A stretch of DNA of 64,000 nt from CAWCKS01 sp963763485 (GCA_963763485.1 CAVXOW010000005.1:1426001-1490000), one strand, 5' to 3'. Shown: positions 28,433-38,744, counted from the first letter of the stretch. A program made the numbers and translations. Notes: generated from the sequence alone by a model not told the origin.

Positions 28433-29266
28433 TTGAACGACCAACAGTTATTGCTGGGCAGGGCCGTGTCGCTCGACGGGGTATCGGTGAGGTTTCGCCT
28501 GGCCGACGGCAGCGATTTCACGGCGGTGCAACAGGCGACGCTCGGCGTTGCCGACGGCGAGTTCGTCGCCATCGTCGGCCCAACCGGCTGCGGCAAGTCC
28601 ACGCTCTTGAATATCGCCGCCGGCCTGCTGAAGCCGTCCTCGGGCAGCGTCCGCATTTTCAGCACGGCCTTGACGCGGCTGAACGCACAGGCCGGTTATC
28701 TCTTCCAGTCCGACGCGCTGTTTCCCTGGAAGACCGTTTTGGAGAATGTCGCGATCGGGCTCGAGGTCGCCGGCACCGCGCGTGCAACAGCGCGGAGCGC
28801 GGCGCGCGACTGGCTTGCGCGTGTCGGGCTCGCCGGGTTCGAGGCGCGCTATCCGCACATGCTGTCGGGTGGCCAGCGCAAGCGCGTCGCACTGGCGCAG
28901 GTGCTGATCCGCGATCCAAAAATCCTGTTGATGGACGAGCCGTTCGGGCCGCTCGACGCGCAGACGCGTCAGATCATGGGCAACCTGCTGCTCGAACTGT
29001 GGAGCGCCGACCGCAAGGCGGTGCTGTTCATCACCCACGACCTCGAGGAGGCGATCGCGCTCGCCGACCGCGTCGTCATCATGTCGGCGGGACCAAAGTC
29101 GAACATCATCGGCGACTGGCGGGTGCCGCTGAAGCGGCCGCGCGACATTTCCGATGTCCGCCTGCAGGGCGAGTTTCACGAATTGCATCGCGAGATCTGG
29201 GGTGTGCTCAAGGACGAGGTGCTGCGAGGTTATCAACAATCCGCGTCGGCTGCGGTGGCCTCATGA
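28433..29266 (+). CDS. ABC transporter ATP-binding protein, nitrate/sulfonate/taurine type
   Basis: ABC ATPase of 277 residues with Walker A GPTGCGKST, Q-loop GYLFQSDALFPWKT, signature LSGGQRKRVALAQVL, Walker B ILLMDEPFGPLDA and FITHDLEEA. The FPWKT and LDAQTR context is typical of SsuB/TauB/NrtD-like subunits. The start is TTG at 28433. It is divergent from the osmoprotectant operon. Its stop overlaps the ATG of the permease (ATGA), so the two are translationally coupled. Confidence 0.92.
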   Translation: MNDQQLLLGRAVSLDGVSVRFRLADGSDFTAVQQATLGVADGEFVAIVGPTGCGKSTLLNIAAGLLKPSSGSVRIFSTALTRLNAQAGYLFQSDALFPWKTVLENVAIGLEVAGTARATARSAARDWLARVGLAGFEARYPHMLSGGQRKRVALAQVLIRDPKILLMDEPFGPLDAQTRQIMGNLLLELWSADRKAVLFITHDLEEAIALADRVVIMSAGPKSNIIGDWRVPLKRPRDISDVRLQGEFHELHREIWGVLKDEVLRGYQQSASAAVAS

Positions 29267-30063
29267 ACCGCGCACTGTTGCTGCTCGCCCAGCTTGTGGT
29301 CGCGGTCGTGCTGATCGCGGCCTGGCAGGCCGCGACAACGGTGCCGATCCACCACGACACCGGTGCGACGCTGCTGCCAAAATTCTTTTTCTCGACGCCG
29401 CTCGATGTCGCAAACCGCATCGTCAAATGGCTGCGCGAAGGCACGATCTGGCGGCACCTCGCGATCACGCTCACCGAATTGATCCTGGCCTTCGTGATCG
29501 GCTCGCTCGGTGGCGTTTTGATCGGCTTCTGGTTCGCGCGCCAGCAGACCGTCGCCGCGATCTTCGATCCGTACGTCAAGATGATGAACGCGCTGCCGCG
29601 CGTCGTGCTGGCGCCGATCTTCGCACTGTGGCTCGGCCTTGGCATCTGGTCCAAAGTCGCGCTCGGCGTGACGCTGGTGTTCTTCGTGGTGTTTTTCAAC
29701 GTCTATCAGGGCGTGAAGGAAGTCTCGCAAACCATCCTCGCCAACGGCCGCATGCTTGGGATGAGCGAACGGCAATTGCTGCGCCACGTCTATTGGCCCT
29801 CGGCGCTGTCGTGGATGTTCTCGTCGCTGCACACCTCGGTCGGCTTCGCCGTGGTCGGCGCTGTGGTCGGTGAATATCTCGGCTCGGCGGCAGGCCTCGG
29901 CTATCTGATCCAGCAGGCCGAGGGCGTGTTCGACGTCGCCGGCGTGTTCGCCGGGATGATCGTGCTTGCGATTTTCGTGGTGGTGATCGACTGGCTGGTC
30001 AGCCTCGCCGAGCGCCGCCTGCTGAAATGGCGCCCCCAGATCGGCGAGACCAGAGGGGTTTGA
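29263..30063 (+). CDS. ABC transporter permease, nitrate/sulfonate/taurine type
   Basis: Inner-membrane permease of 266 residues with about six membrane segments. The family coupling motif reads GMSERQLLRHVYWPSALSW, and LPRVVLAPIFALWLGLG and VGAVVGEYLGSAAGLGYLI are typical of the SsuC/TauC class. The start overlaps the ATPase stop. Works with the upstream ATPase and the binding protein at 30610. Confidence 0.92.
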   Translation: MNRALLLLAQLVVAVVLIAAWQAATTVPIHHDTGATLLPKFFFSTPLDVANRIVKWLREGTIWRHLAITLTELILAFVIGSLGGVLIGFWFARQQTVAAIFDPYVKMMNALPRVVLAPIFALWLGLGIWSKVALGVTLVFFVVFFNVYQGVKEVSQTILANGRMLGMSERQLLRHVYWPSALSWMFSSLHTSVGFAVVGAVVGEYLGSAAGLGYLIQQAEGVFDVAGVFAGMIVLAIFVVVIDWLVSLAERRLLKWRPQIGETRGV

Positions 30064-30187
30064 AATCACATTCCGGAGAGCGTTCAGCGAACGCAGATCA
30101 GCCCGTTCCGAAGCGAAGACCGCCGCTCATTGCGGACCACGCGGGCCGTCCTCACATCGCGTGGCACACTCATTCGGAGACTTCCAA

Positions 30188-30436
30188 ATGAAAACGTTCG
30201 CCATTCTCGCCATTGCCGCCGCCAGCCTGTTCGGCGTTGCGGCTCACGCAAACGACGTCGATCACTGGGCCGGTGACGACGGCAAAAGTCCGTACTACGC
30301 GCCGAGCTACGATGGCGGCTTTGTCCGCAGTTTCAACAGCTACAACGGCGCCTATCCGGGCAGCATCGTGGTTCAGCAGGCGCCGGCCCAGGGCCCAGTC
30401 GTGGTGCATCCGCGCCATCGGCGGCACCCGAATTGA
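30188..30436 (+). CDS. Small secreted hypothetical protein, 82 aa
   Basis: A signal peptide (MKTFAILAIAAASLFGVAAHA) is followed by a short Tyr/Asp/Gly-rich mature part (DDGKSPYYAPSYDGGFV, YNGAYPGSIVV) and a His/Arg tail (HPRHRRHPN). The start at 30188 is favoured over 30161 by the clean signal peptide. It sits between the ABC permease and binding protein and is followed by a palindromic repeat and a terminator. No known family. Confidence 0.6.
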   Translation: MKTFAILAIAAASLFGVAAHANDVDHWAGDDGKSPYYAPSYDGGFVRSFNSYNGAYPGSIVVQQAPAQGPVVVHPRHRRHPN

Positions 30437-30453
30437 TCGGTGGATTCTTCATC

Positions 30454-30502
30454 GAGCATGTCCTTTTCGGAAAACCGGTATCCCCTTTTCCGGGACATGC
30501 TC
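30454..30502. repeat. Dispersed palindromic intergenic repeat, copy 1
   Basis: GAGCATGTCC and GGGACATGCTC flank a TTTTCGGAAAACC / CTTTTCCG core. The same element with few changes recurs at 31721-31770. From memory, repeats of this consensus are abundant between genes in Bradyrhizobium and Rhodopseudomonas. Confidence 0.75.
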
Positions 30503-30527
30503 TGATCTGAAAGTCTAACGACAAAAG

Positions 30528-30552
30528 CGGCCCGCGCCTGCGGGTCGTTTTT
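30528..30552 (+). terminator. Rho-independent terminator
   Basis: Stem CGGCCCGC / GCGGGTCG (one G-T pair) with a 4-nt loop followed by TTTTT. It lies after the small secreted protein and before the binding-protein gene, so the latter may have its own promoter. Confidence 0.6.
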
Positions 30553-30609
30553 GCAAGCATCAACGACTTTGATATGATCCCGGCAACCAACAAACGTTGC
30601 CAGGGAGAG

Positions 30610-31644
30610 ATGCCGGTGAGGTCGTTGACGAAGATTGCGGTTGCCGCGTTCGCGTTTGCCATGACGGCGGTTGCGCCGTCGTTTGCCCAGACGCCGCCCG
30701 CCGAGAAGCCGGACCTGACGCTCGGCGTCGGGGGAAAGAGCGCGCTGTACTACCTGCAGCTGACCCTGACCGAGCGCCTCGGCTACTTCAAGGAGCAGGG
30801 GCTCAACGTCACCATCACCGATTTCGGCGGCGGTGCCAAATCGCTGCAGTCGCTGATCGGCGGCTCGGCCGACGTCGTCACCGGCGCCTATGAGCACACC
30901 ATCCGCATGCAGGCGAAGGGGCAGCCGGTGGTCGCGGTGATCGAAATGGGCCGCTTCCCCGGGCTCGTGCTCGGCGTGCGCAAGGCCATCGCCGACAAGA
31001 TCAAGACGTTCGGGGACCTTAAAGGCATGAAGGTCGGCGTCACCGCTCCGGGCTCGTCGACCAACTTCTTCGTCGACGCGCTGATCGCCAAGGACGGTGT
31101 GAAGCCGGAGGAGGTTTCCATTATCGGCGTCGGGACCGGGATGAGCGCGGTCGCCGCGATCAAGAAGGGCGAGATCGACGCGATCTGCAACATCGATCCG
31201 GTCATCACCAAGCTGGAAACGGACGGCGACATCAAGGTCATCGCGGAGACGCGCACCGAGGAAGGCAACATGAAGCTGTTCGGCGGCAACAACCCGGCAG
31301 CGGTGGTCTACTTCAAGCAGGATTTCATCGACAAAAATCCGAACACCGTGCAGCGCGTCGTCAATGCGTTCTACAAGACCATGAAGTGGCTCGAGCACGC
31401 CTCCGAAGACGACATCGCCAAGAACGTGCCCGAAGAATATTTCCTCGGCGACCGGGCGCTCTACCTCGCCGCGGTGAAGGCGTCGCGGCCGATGTACTCG
31501 ACCACGGGCATCATTCCGCCGAAGGGCATGCAGAACGCGTTCGACATGCTCAAGCAGTTCGATCCCGAGCTGAAGGACGCCAAGATCGATCTGTCGAAGA
31601 CGTTCGACGACCGCTTCGTGAAGAAGGCGGCGGCGCAAATGTAG
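30610..31644 (+). CDS. ABC transporter substrate-binding protein, nitrate/sulfonate/taurine type
   Basis: Periplasmic binding protein of 344 residues (SsuA/NMT1-like). The signal peptide ends near APSFAQ. Family features are LQLTLTERLGYFKEQGLNV, GGGAKSLQSLIGGSADV, FGDLKGMKVGVTAPGSSTN and KGEIDAICNIDP. Met at 30610 has GGGAGAG just upstream, so it is preferred to the first Met at 30574. It completes the importer with the genes at 28433 and 29263. The ligand could be a sulfonate, nitrate or pyrimidine precursor. A strong terminator follows. Confidence 0.9.
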   Translation: MPVRSLTKIAVAAFAFAMTAVAPSFAQTPPAEKPDLTLGVGGKSALYYLQLTLTERLGYFKEQGLNVTITDFGGGAKSLQSLIGGSADVVTGAYEHTIRMQAKGQPVVAVIEMGRFPGLVLGVRKAIADKIKTFGDLKGMKVGVTAPGSSTNFFVDALIAKDGVKPEEVSIIGVGTGMSAVAAIKKGEIDAICNIDPVITKLETDGDIKVIAETRTEEGNMKLFGGNNPAAVVYFKQDFIDKNPNTVQRVVNAFYKTMKWLEHASEDDIAKNVPEEYFLGDRALYLAAVKASRPMYSTTGIIPPKGMQNAFDMLKQFDPELKDAKIDLSKTFDDRFVKKAAAQM

Positions 31645-31668
31645 GGGCTCGCCAGACGCCGGCGAACG

Positions 31669-31716
31669 CCAGAGCGCGATGGGATTGGGTGAACCGCCAT
31701 CGCGCTCTGGATTTTT
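31669..31716 (+). terminator. Rho-independent terminator after the ABC binding protein
   Basis: Perfect 14-bp arms CCAGAGCGCGATGG (31669-31682) and CCATCGCGCTCTGG (31697-31710) with a 14-nt loop are followed by ATTTTTG. Confidence 0.75.
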
Positions 31717-31720
31717 GATC

Positions 31721-31770
31721 GAGCATGATCTTTTTCGGAAAACCGGCTTCCACTTTTCCGGATCATGCTC
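31721..31770. repeat. Dispersed palindromic intergenic repeat, copy 2
   Basis: GAGCATGATC and GATCATGCTC form perfect 10-bp outer arms around TTTTTCGGAAAACCGG and CCACTTTTCCG. Same element as 30454-30502. Confidence 0.75.
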
Positions 31771-31773
31771 TAG

Positions 31774-32527
31774 TTGGACCCGATGGATCAGCTTTCAATT
31801 CATCGGGTCACGACACTCGATCTGACCTACGAGCCATGGACGTGGCCGTTCGCGGTCGAGAACCGCGCGGCGGTTGCGGAGAATTTCGCCGCGCAACAGG
31901 CGAAGAAGCCCGCGCTGTTCAACGGCAGGGTGCTGTTGATGCGCGATCCGCAGGTGATCGGCGATCGTCTCACCGCGCGCTATTTCGAGAGCGACTTTGC
32001 GACCTACCTGACGTGGCGCGATTTCGGCTTTCCCGGCGAGGGCATTTTCTCCGGCTTCGGCATGGGTGCGCTGCGCGATGCCGACGGCGTCTACGTGATG
32101 GGCGAGATGTCGGCGCATACCGCCAATGGCGGGCGGGTCTACTTTCCGTCCGGCACGCCCGAACCGAGCGATCTGGTCGGTGACCGCGTCGACATCGAAG
32201 GCTCGATCGTGCGCGAGGTCGAGGAGGAGACCGGGCTGACCCCGGCCGACTACGCCGCGCGGCCGGGATTTCATTGCGTGATCGCGAAACCCGCGGTCGC
32301 GATCGTGCAGGTGCTCGAGCTGAAGGCGAGGGCTGCGGCGGTGAAGCAGGCGATTCTTGCGAACATCGCCGAGGGAGGAACTGCCCGAGTTCAGCGACGT
32401 CCACCTGATCCGCGGTGCCGCCGACATCACGCCGACCATGCCGCGCTATGTCGCGGCGTTCATTCGGGAGATGGCGGGCGGGCAAGGGCTGAATCTTAAG
32501 TCGTCATTCCGAGGGCTATGGCGCTGA
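31774..32527 (+). CDS. NUDIX hydrolase family protein (frameshifted near the 3' end)
   Basis: Nucleoside-diphosphate-linked hydrolase of about 250 residues. The NUDIX box reads from GDRVDIEGSIVREVEEETGL, with REVEEETG carrying the metal-binding Glu residues. At about 32374 an extra G in GAGGGAGG breaks the frame. The other frame continues EELPEFSDVHLIRGAADITP and PTMPRYVAAFIREM, which fits the fold much better than the Arg-rich continuation. The restored stop at 32525 falls inside an intergenic repeat element. Substrate unknown. Confidence 0.75.
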
Positions 32528-32582
32528 AGCAATCCAGTTCTTTCTTGCGGCCTCTGGATCGCTTCGTTTCGCTCGCAATGAC
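32503..32582. repeat. RIME-like imperfect palindromic repeat
   Basis: GTCATTCCGAGGGC and GAAGCAATCCAG on the left pair imperfectly with CTGGATCGCTTCG and GCGAATGAC-like sequence (GCTCGCAATGAC) on the right. Sequences of this consensus are widespread intergenic repeats in Bradyrhizobium as I recall them. It overlaps the 3' end of the NUDIX gene. Confidence 0.6.
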
Positions 32583-32627
32583 GAAGAATGATAACGTCGG
32601 CAAACATTTCACGGAGGCATTGCCATC

Positions 32628-33569
32628 ATGGCTCGAAAAAAATCACGCAAGAAGGCAGGCGCTGCCAACAGCGCCTACATCGATCCGTTCCGCATCGATG
32701 ATCCGCGGAAAATTTCCATCTGAATTCGCACAAGACGGCGCAGAGGGCTGATCTCGACAAGGACAGCGCGCAAAAAATCCTCGAGGCCAACGTGAAGCGG
32801 CTCGCCGGGCTGCAGGACCGGCTTTACGCCGAAAATCGCTGGTCGATCCTCGTGATCTTCCAGGGGCTCGACGCCGCCGGCAAGGACAGCGCGGTCGAGC
32901 ACGTGATGAGCGGCGTCAACCCGCAGGGCTGCGAAGTGCACTCGTTCAAGGTGCCGACCGCGGAGGAACTCGAGCACGACTTTCTGTGGCGCAGCTCGGT
33001 GCGGCTGCCGCCGCGCGGCCGCATCGGCATCTTCAACCGTTCCTACTATGAGGAGCTGCTGGTGGTGCGCGTGCATCCCGACGTGCTGGCCAAGCAGCGT
33101 CTGCCGGGCAAGCTGCGTGACGCGCAACATCTGGCGCGAACGGTTCGAAGACATTTCGGACTACGAGCGCTATCTCACGCGCAACGGCACCGTGATCCTG
33201 AAATTCTTCCTGCATACGTCGAAGGAAGAACAGCGCCAGCGTTTTCTCGAGCGGCTGGAAATTCCGTCCAAGCGCTGGAAGTTCTCGATGGGCGACATCG
33301 CCGAGCGCGCGCTGTGGGACAAATACCAGGCGGCGTACCAGGACCTGATCCGCCACACCTCGACGCCGCACGCGCCATGGTACGTGGTGCCGGCCGACCA
33401 CAAATGGTTTGCCCGGGTGGTGATCGGCTCGACCATCGTGCAGGCGCTGGAGAAGCTCGATCCGAAATTCCCCCGGGTCGATCCGGCCTCGCTCAACGAG
33501 TTCGACCTGGTGCGCAAGGCGCTGGAGGCGGAAGCCCGCGGCGCCGGTGGCAAGCCGGGCCGGCGCTGA
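32628..33569 (+). CDS. Polyphosphate kinase 2 family protein (two frameshifts)
   Basis: PPK2-family enzyme transferring phosphate between polyphosphate and nucleotides. The start MARKKSRKKAGAANSAYIDP follows GGAGG. One missing base in AAAATTT at about 32716 moves to the frame FHLNSHKTAQRADLDKD. It continues through Walker A FQGLDAAGKDSAVEHVMSG and FNRSYYEELLVVRVHP. An extra base at about 33122 moves to NIWRERFEDISDYERYL, HTSKEEQRQRFLERL and the C-terminal ADHKWFARVVIGSTIVQAL. Joined length is about 313 residues, slightly longer than the common class. Two breaks in one gene again point to base-calling error. Confidence 0.85.
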
Positions 33570-33707
33570 GGGCAATAGGGCAGGCCGACTGACCCTTTTT
33601 GGCATTGCGGGATAAAGGATTTCTCGGCTAATAGCTGATGTGTCGGCGCTCGCAACCAACCGTCAACGGTTTTGGTCGAGATTTCCAGCCGAACGGGACA
33701 GGCACAG

Positions 33708-33821
33708 ATGATTCGCGGGCGAATAAGCGCTGAGAAGGGGACGGCCGCCACGGCCGCGATCCCCTATGCGCGCGCCGCGAGCCGCGTTCTTGCCGGGCTT
33801 CTGCTTCTTAGCCGCCCCTGA
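33708..33821 (+). CDS. Putative leucine-rich leader peptide of leuA
   Basis: A 37-codon frame from ATG at 33708 ends VLAGLLLLSRP just before TGA, so five of the last ten codons are Leu. It lies about 100 bp ahead of leuA. Its stop codon falls inside the left arm of an inverted repeat (33815-33857). This is the classical arrangement for ribosome-mediated attenuation by leucyl-tRNA supply, known for amino-acid operons of proteobacteria including Rhizobiales. The peptide would have no function beyond being translated. The real start could be a later codon. Confidence 0.65.
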   Translation: MIRGRISAEKGTAATAAIPYARAASRVLAGLLLLSRP

Positions 33822-33857
33822 GGGCCGTCTGGGCGCGTTGGCCTGGGCACTCAGGGG
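33815..33857 (+). promoter_or_regulatory. Candidate leuA attenuator hairpin
   Basis: Arms CCCCTGAG (33815-33822) and CTCAGGGG (33850-33857) are perfectly complementary, with GGCC segments able to extend the stem inside the loop. The right arm is followed by TTT. The leader-peptide stop TGA is within the left arm, so a ribosome finishing the leader would block the stem while one stalled at the Leu codons would shift the pairing. An upstream stem GGGGACGGCC / GGCCGCGATCCCC at 33737-33764 may be an alternative structure. Confidence 0.5.
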
Positions 33858-33917
33858 TTTGACGAGATCACCGGAACCCGAGCGCCCTTCAGCGGCGACA
33901 ACCGACCAGAGGACTTC

Positions 33918-35487
<1,570 letters not shown>

Positions 35488-35510
35488 ATTCAAACTGAAC
35501 GAATATTCAG

Positions 35511-35547
35511 GAAGGCGGTACACCTTAAGGGTGCGCCGCCTTTCTTG
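35511..35547 (+). terminator. Rho-independent terminator of leuA
   Basis: AGGCGG...CACC-TTAA-GGGTG...CCGCCT forms a stem with a small internal mismatch followed by TTCTTGATTT, about 25 bp after the leuA stop. Confidence 0.65.
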
Positions 35548-35653
35548 ATTTATGCCAATGCCTCGCCGCGGGCGCGGCATCATCCTGTCCAAAGATTAAG
35601 TTGATCGGCGCGGGCCGCATGCCATGTTGCGGCGGGCGACGATGGAGGGACAG

Positions 35654-36235
35654 ATGAGAAAATGGCTTCTTGCCGGAGCTGCAGTCCTCGTGCTCGCCGG
35701 CTCAAGTGTTGTCTACGCGCAGTATCGCCCGGACTTCCACATCAACATGATGCGGCTCAATCCCGACGACATGAGCGCGTTTGCAGATGCGCGGATCGCC
35801 GCGGTGAAGGCCGGTTTGCGGCTGACGCCGGACCAGGAAAAGCTGTGGCCGCCGGTCGAGGCCGCGGTGCGCGATCTCGCCAAGCTCAGGATCGAGCGCA
35901 TCAACGCGCGGCGCAACGGCCCGCCGCCGGAGGATCTGATGGCGCGGATGCATCAGCGCGCCGACGCCATGGGCGCCAACGCCACGGCGTTCAAGCGCGC
36001 GGTCGACGCCGCCGATCCGCTCTACAAGACGCTCGACGACAACCAGAAGCGCCGTCTCGCGCTGCTGACCCACATGGAAGGCCGGTTCGACGAGTGGCGT
36101 CATCGCTTCGAGCGCTGGCGCCACGGCGATGGACCGCGTGGCCCGCACGACATGATGGACGGGGGCCCGCGGGGGCCGATGATGCATGGCGGCCCACGCG
36201 GCCAGAGCGATGACGACGAGCCGTCGCGGCTGTAG
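35654..36235 (+). CDS. Spy/CpxP-family (LTxxQ) periplasmic protein
   Basis: Periplasmic helical protein of 193 residues. The signal peptide MRKWLLAGAAVLVLAGSSVVYA is followed by two LTxxQ-like segments (RLTPDQEKLWPPVEAAV and LYKTLDDNQKRRLALL), the hallmark of the Spy/CpxP family, and a Pro/Gly/His-rich tail (GPRGPMMHGG). Spy-like proteins act as envelope chaperones or stress sensors. Met at 35654 is chosen for its signal peptide and nearby GGAGGGA. A terminator follows within 25 bp, so it is probably monocistronic. Confidence 0.8.
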   Translation: MRKWLLAGAAVLVLAGSSVVYAQYRPDFHINMMRLNPDDMSAFADARIAAVKAGLRLTPDQEKLWPPVEAAVRDLAKLRIERINARRNGPPPEDLMARMHQRADAMGANATAFKRAVDAADPLYKTLDDNQKRRLALLTHMEGRFDEWRHRFERWRHGDGPRGPHDMMDGGPRGPMMHGGPRGQSDDDEPSRL

Positions 36236-36258
36236 GCGTCAGGCAGTTCCCGAAGGCG

Positions 36259-36287
36259 AGGCCGCCGGCGCAAACTGGCGGCCTTTT
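36259..36287 (+). terminator. Rho-independent terminator after the Spy-like gene
   Basis: Perfect 8-bp arms AGGCCGCC and GGCGGCCT with a 10-nt loop run into TTTT. Confidence 0.75.
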
Positions 36288-36391
36288 GCTGTTGACGAAC
36301 GCCAGATCGGGCTGCGATTGGCGGCAAATATCGCCCTTCGCTTGCTGGACTTAAGCAGGGCGCTTTGCTAAACGACGCCGGCCTTGGCAGA

Positions 36392-36420
36392 GGGCCTGAA
36401 AAGTCGCAGACTTTTGGCCC
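36392..36420. other. Strong hairpin upstream of tRNA-Lys
   Basis: GGGCC-TG-AAAAGTC-GCA-GACTTTT-GGCCC forms a 12-bp stem with a 3-nt loop about 50 bp before the tRNA. Could be a terminator on either strand or a repeat element. No partner copy was noticed in this window. Confidence 0.5.
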
Positions 36421-36467
36421 GATCAAGTCAGGACACGAGGGGCAACCCTCGCCGCAAAGGCACTCCC

Positions 36468-36543
<76 letters not shown>

Positions 36544-36601
36544 TTGATTTTACAGCACTTTCCTCTCGTTCACGTCAGAACATCTCAGAGCAGTTGGGTG
36601 G

Positions 36602-36835
36602 TCAGTTGGGAGATTTTCGTTCCCCACTTGTGCCTTTTTCCAGCTTGGCGATGGCACTGTCGCCGAGCGCCGTATCACGGTGCAGGTAGTTCGCATCGAG
36701 GATCGAACGCACGTCCCGCAGCGAGTGTCCGGTGATGGTGGCGATCTCGGCCTCGGTGCAGCCGACCAGCGCGAGGCGCGTGACAGCCGAGCCGCGCAAG
36801 TCGTTGAACGTCAGGCCAACCAATCGATCATGCAT
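36602..36835 (-). pseudogene. C-terminal fragment of a tyrosine recombinase (phage/island integrase)
   Basis: The 77-residue frame contains LTFNDLRGSAVTRLALVGC, TEAEIATITGHSLRDV and ILDANYLHRD. This is the end of an integrase catalytic domain, with an Arg in LRGS, the GHS box and the nucleophile-position Tyr. The first roughly 250 residues are missing: upstream DNA switches to a CoA-transferase remnant. Its place 60 bp from a tRNA 3' end is where island integrases usually sit, so it marks a lost or decayed integrative element. Confidence 0.8.
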
Positions 36836-36895
36836 CCGGGTTGACGAACGCGGCCAGATCGCGTGGCATCTTCATGGAGTGGCGCGACAAGATCG

Positions 36896-37126
36896 CTGCG
36901 GGTGCTGGCCGATCCGCATCTCAAGGCGCGTGAGATGATCGTCGACGTGGACTACCCGACCCGCGGCACCTATCAGACGGTCGGTTGCCCGATCAAATTG
37001 TCGGATTCACCCGTCGCGGTCAGTCGTCCACCGCTGCTGGGCGAGCACACCGACGTGCTGCTTGAATCCCTGTGCGGGGTCGAGCCTGACGAAGCGAAAC
37101 GCCTGCGCCAGCAGGGGGTCGTCTAG
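36896..37126 (+). pseudogene. C-terminal fragment of a CaiB/BaiF-type CoA-transferase
   Basis: About 75 residues from RVLADPHLKAREMIVDVDYP through GCPIKLSDSP and RPPLLGEHTDVLLESL match the C-terminal end of family III CoA-transferases. The first roughly 300 residues are absent and there is no proper start. Truncation abuts the integrase fragment, suggesting that insertion or excision at the tRNA removed the rest. Confidence 0.7.
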
Positions 37127-37137
37127 CGCGGCGTGAG

Positions 37138-38323
37138 TCACTCCGCCGCTGAAGCGATCTTGGCCGAGCGGAAGGCGGGCATGACCTCCTTGGCCAATCG
37201 ATCCAGGTCTTCCAGTTGGACCTCGAGGGGGGTCCCCAGCGGCGTGGCGCACACCACCCGGTCGACGCCCGGATAGCGCTTTTCAACTGCCTTCAATTGC
37301 TCGACGATGTCGGTGGGCGTACCGGTCAGGAAGCCGCCCGCCTTCACTGCGTCCTCGATGGTCGGCAATTTCGTCGTGGCGGCGAGCCGCGGCTCGCGCA
37401 TCGCAGCGATCTGCTCGTCGGTCAGCGCCCGCACGAGGCGCAACTCGCCAAACATCTTCATGTTCTCCTCGTAGTGTTTGGCCGCCTCGCGCATGCCGTC
37501 TTCGCGGCTCTTTGCGATGTGAAACTGGAAGCCCAGCGCAAGCCGCTCGCCGAGTTCCGAGTTCGATGCCGCGGCGCGCATAGGCGGCCTGGAAGCCGAT
37601 CATGTGCCGCTCGACGGCACCGCCTTCGGCGGAGCCGCCGCCGATGACGCCGCTGATGCCGTGCTTGGCCATGAAGTCGAAGGCCTGCTCCGAGCCGCTC
37701 TGGATCGGCTGCCAGCATTCAACCGGCAGGCGCTCCGGCGCCGGCACCAGCGTGATCTCCTTGAGCGTATAGCCGCGATACGTCACCTCCGGCGGGATCG
37801 TATAGTACTTGCCCTTGTGCGAGAACGGCTTGCCCTCGAACGCCTTGAACAGGATATCAACGCCTTCCTCGAACATTTCCCGGTTGGCCTTCTGGTCGAG
37901 CAGCGGCGCACCGAACGTCTCGACCTCGCGGGTGTGATAGCCGCGCGCGACACCGAAGATCACCCGGCCACCAGTCAGAATGTCGGCCATCGCATAGTCT
38001 TCCGCGAGGCGCAGCGGATGCCACATCGGCACGACATTGAAGCCGCAGCCGATGCGCAGGTTCTTCGTCACCCCGCACAGGTGCATCGCCATCATCAGCA
38101 AATTCGGGATCAGCTCCGTGCCTTCCGGCTGGAAATGGTGCTCGGCCATCCAGAACGTATCGTAGCCGCGCTCATCCATGAACTTGGCGTACTCGACGAC
38201 CTTGTGCAGCGCGCCGCCCAATTCTGCCTGCGAATAGCGGCGCTCGTTGATCGGGGTGCCGGCGTACCCCAAATTCTTCATTTCGACTGTGCCGTAATAG
38301 GAGCTATCGAATTTCGTGATCAT
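37138..38323 (-). CDS. LLM-class (luciferase-like) flavin-dependent monooxygenase, disrupted by 7-bp duplication
   Basis: Bacterial luciferase-like oxidoreductase of about 390 residues. The start MITKFDSSYYG leads to ERGYDTFWMAEHHFQPEGTE, NLRIGCGFNVVPMWHPLRLAED and ILTGGRVIFGVARGY, the flavin-binding core of the family. The frame breaks at 37551-37564, where CGAGTTC is present twice in tandem. Removing one copy gives IELGERLALGFQFHI, and the second frame completes the protein to KIASAAE. Family members oxidise varied substrates with FMNH2 or F420; the substrate here is unknown. Confidence 0.82.
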
Positions 38324-38540
38324 CGTGTTGCCTCGGCAGATGCCGGCGTCGACTGTCACCTGCGTCGGCGGTTTCGTCTAGCGGGAATCTCACGCTGCTG
38401 CTGGCCAGCCTACTGTGCTGCAGTGCGTGAGTCCGGAAGTTGCCCGTTTGAGACATTCAGACGTCTCAAAAAACGTCGGCTTATCGGGGAAGACCGGAAG
38501 CAGTCCGGGTAGGGTCAAACCGACGCGAATGACCCAGAGC

Positions 38541-38720
38541 GGACTTGGTGCTCACCGCGCGATACGCGCGTTGCGGCGCGAGGTGATCGAGCCGAAGCTG
38601 GCCCGACCACCACGGCGCCCTGATCAAGACAACCGGCGACGGCTTCCTCGCCGAGTTCGCGAGTCCGATTGCGGCGTTGAACTGCGCGCTTGTAATTCAG
38701 CAGCGGCCCGATGTTGGCAC
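38541..38720 (+). pseudogene. Degenerate adenylate/guanylate cyclase fragment
   Basis: Two frames together read ALRREVIEPKLA, then, after a break near 38607, HHGALIKTTGDGFLAEF and ASPIAALNCALVIQQ. These correspond to the central part of a class III cyclase domain, including the TGDGFLAEF metal-binding block. The N-terminal and C-terminal parts are missing. It is a relic unrelated to the intact cyclase at 17355. Confidence 0.65.
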
Positions 38721-38744
38721 GCGATCGACCAAGCTGGTGCCCGA

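Noticed and set aside
30373..31638. 421-codon minus-strand frame opposite the ABC binding protein
   Set aside because: Composition (Leu/Arg/His/Asp) is that of a reversed high-GC gene; the plus strand has a signal peptide and a complete SsuA-like fold.
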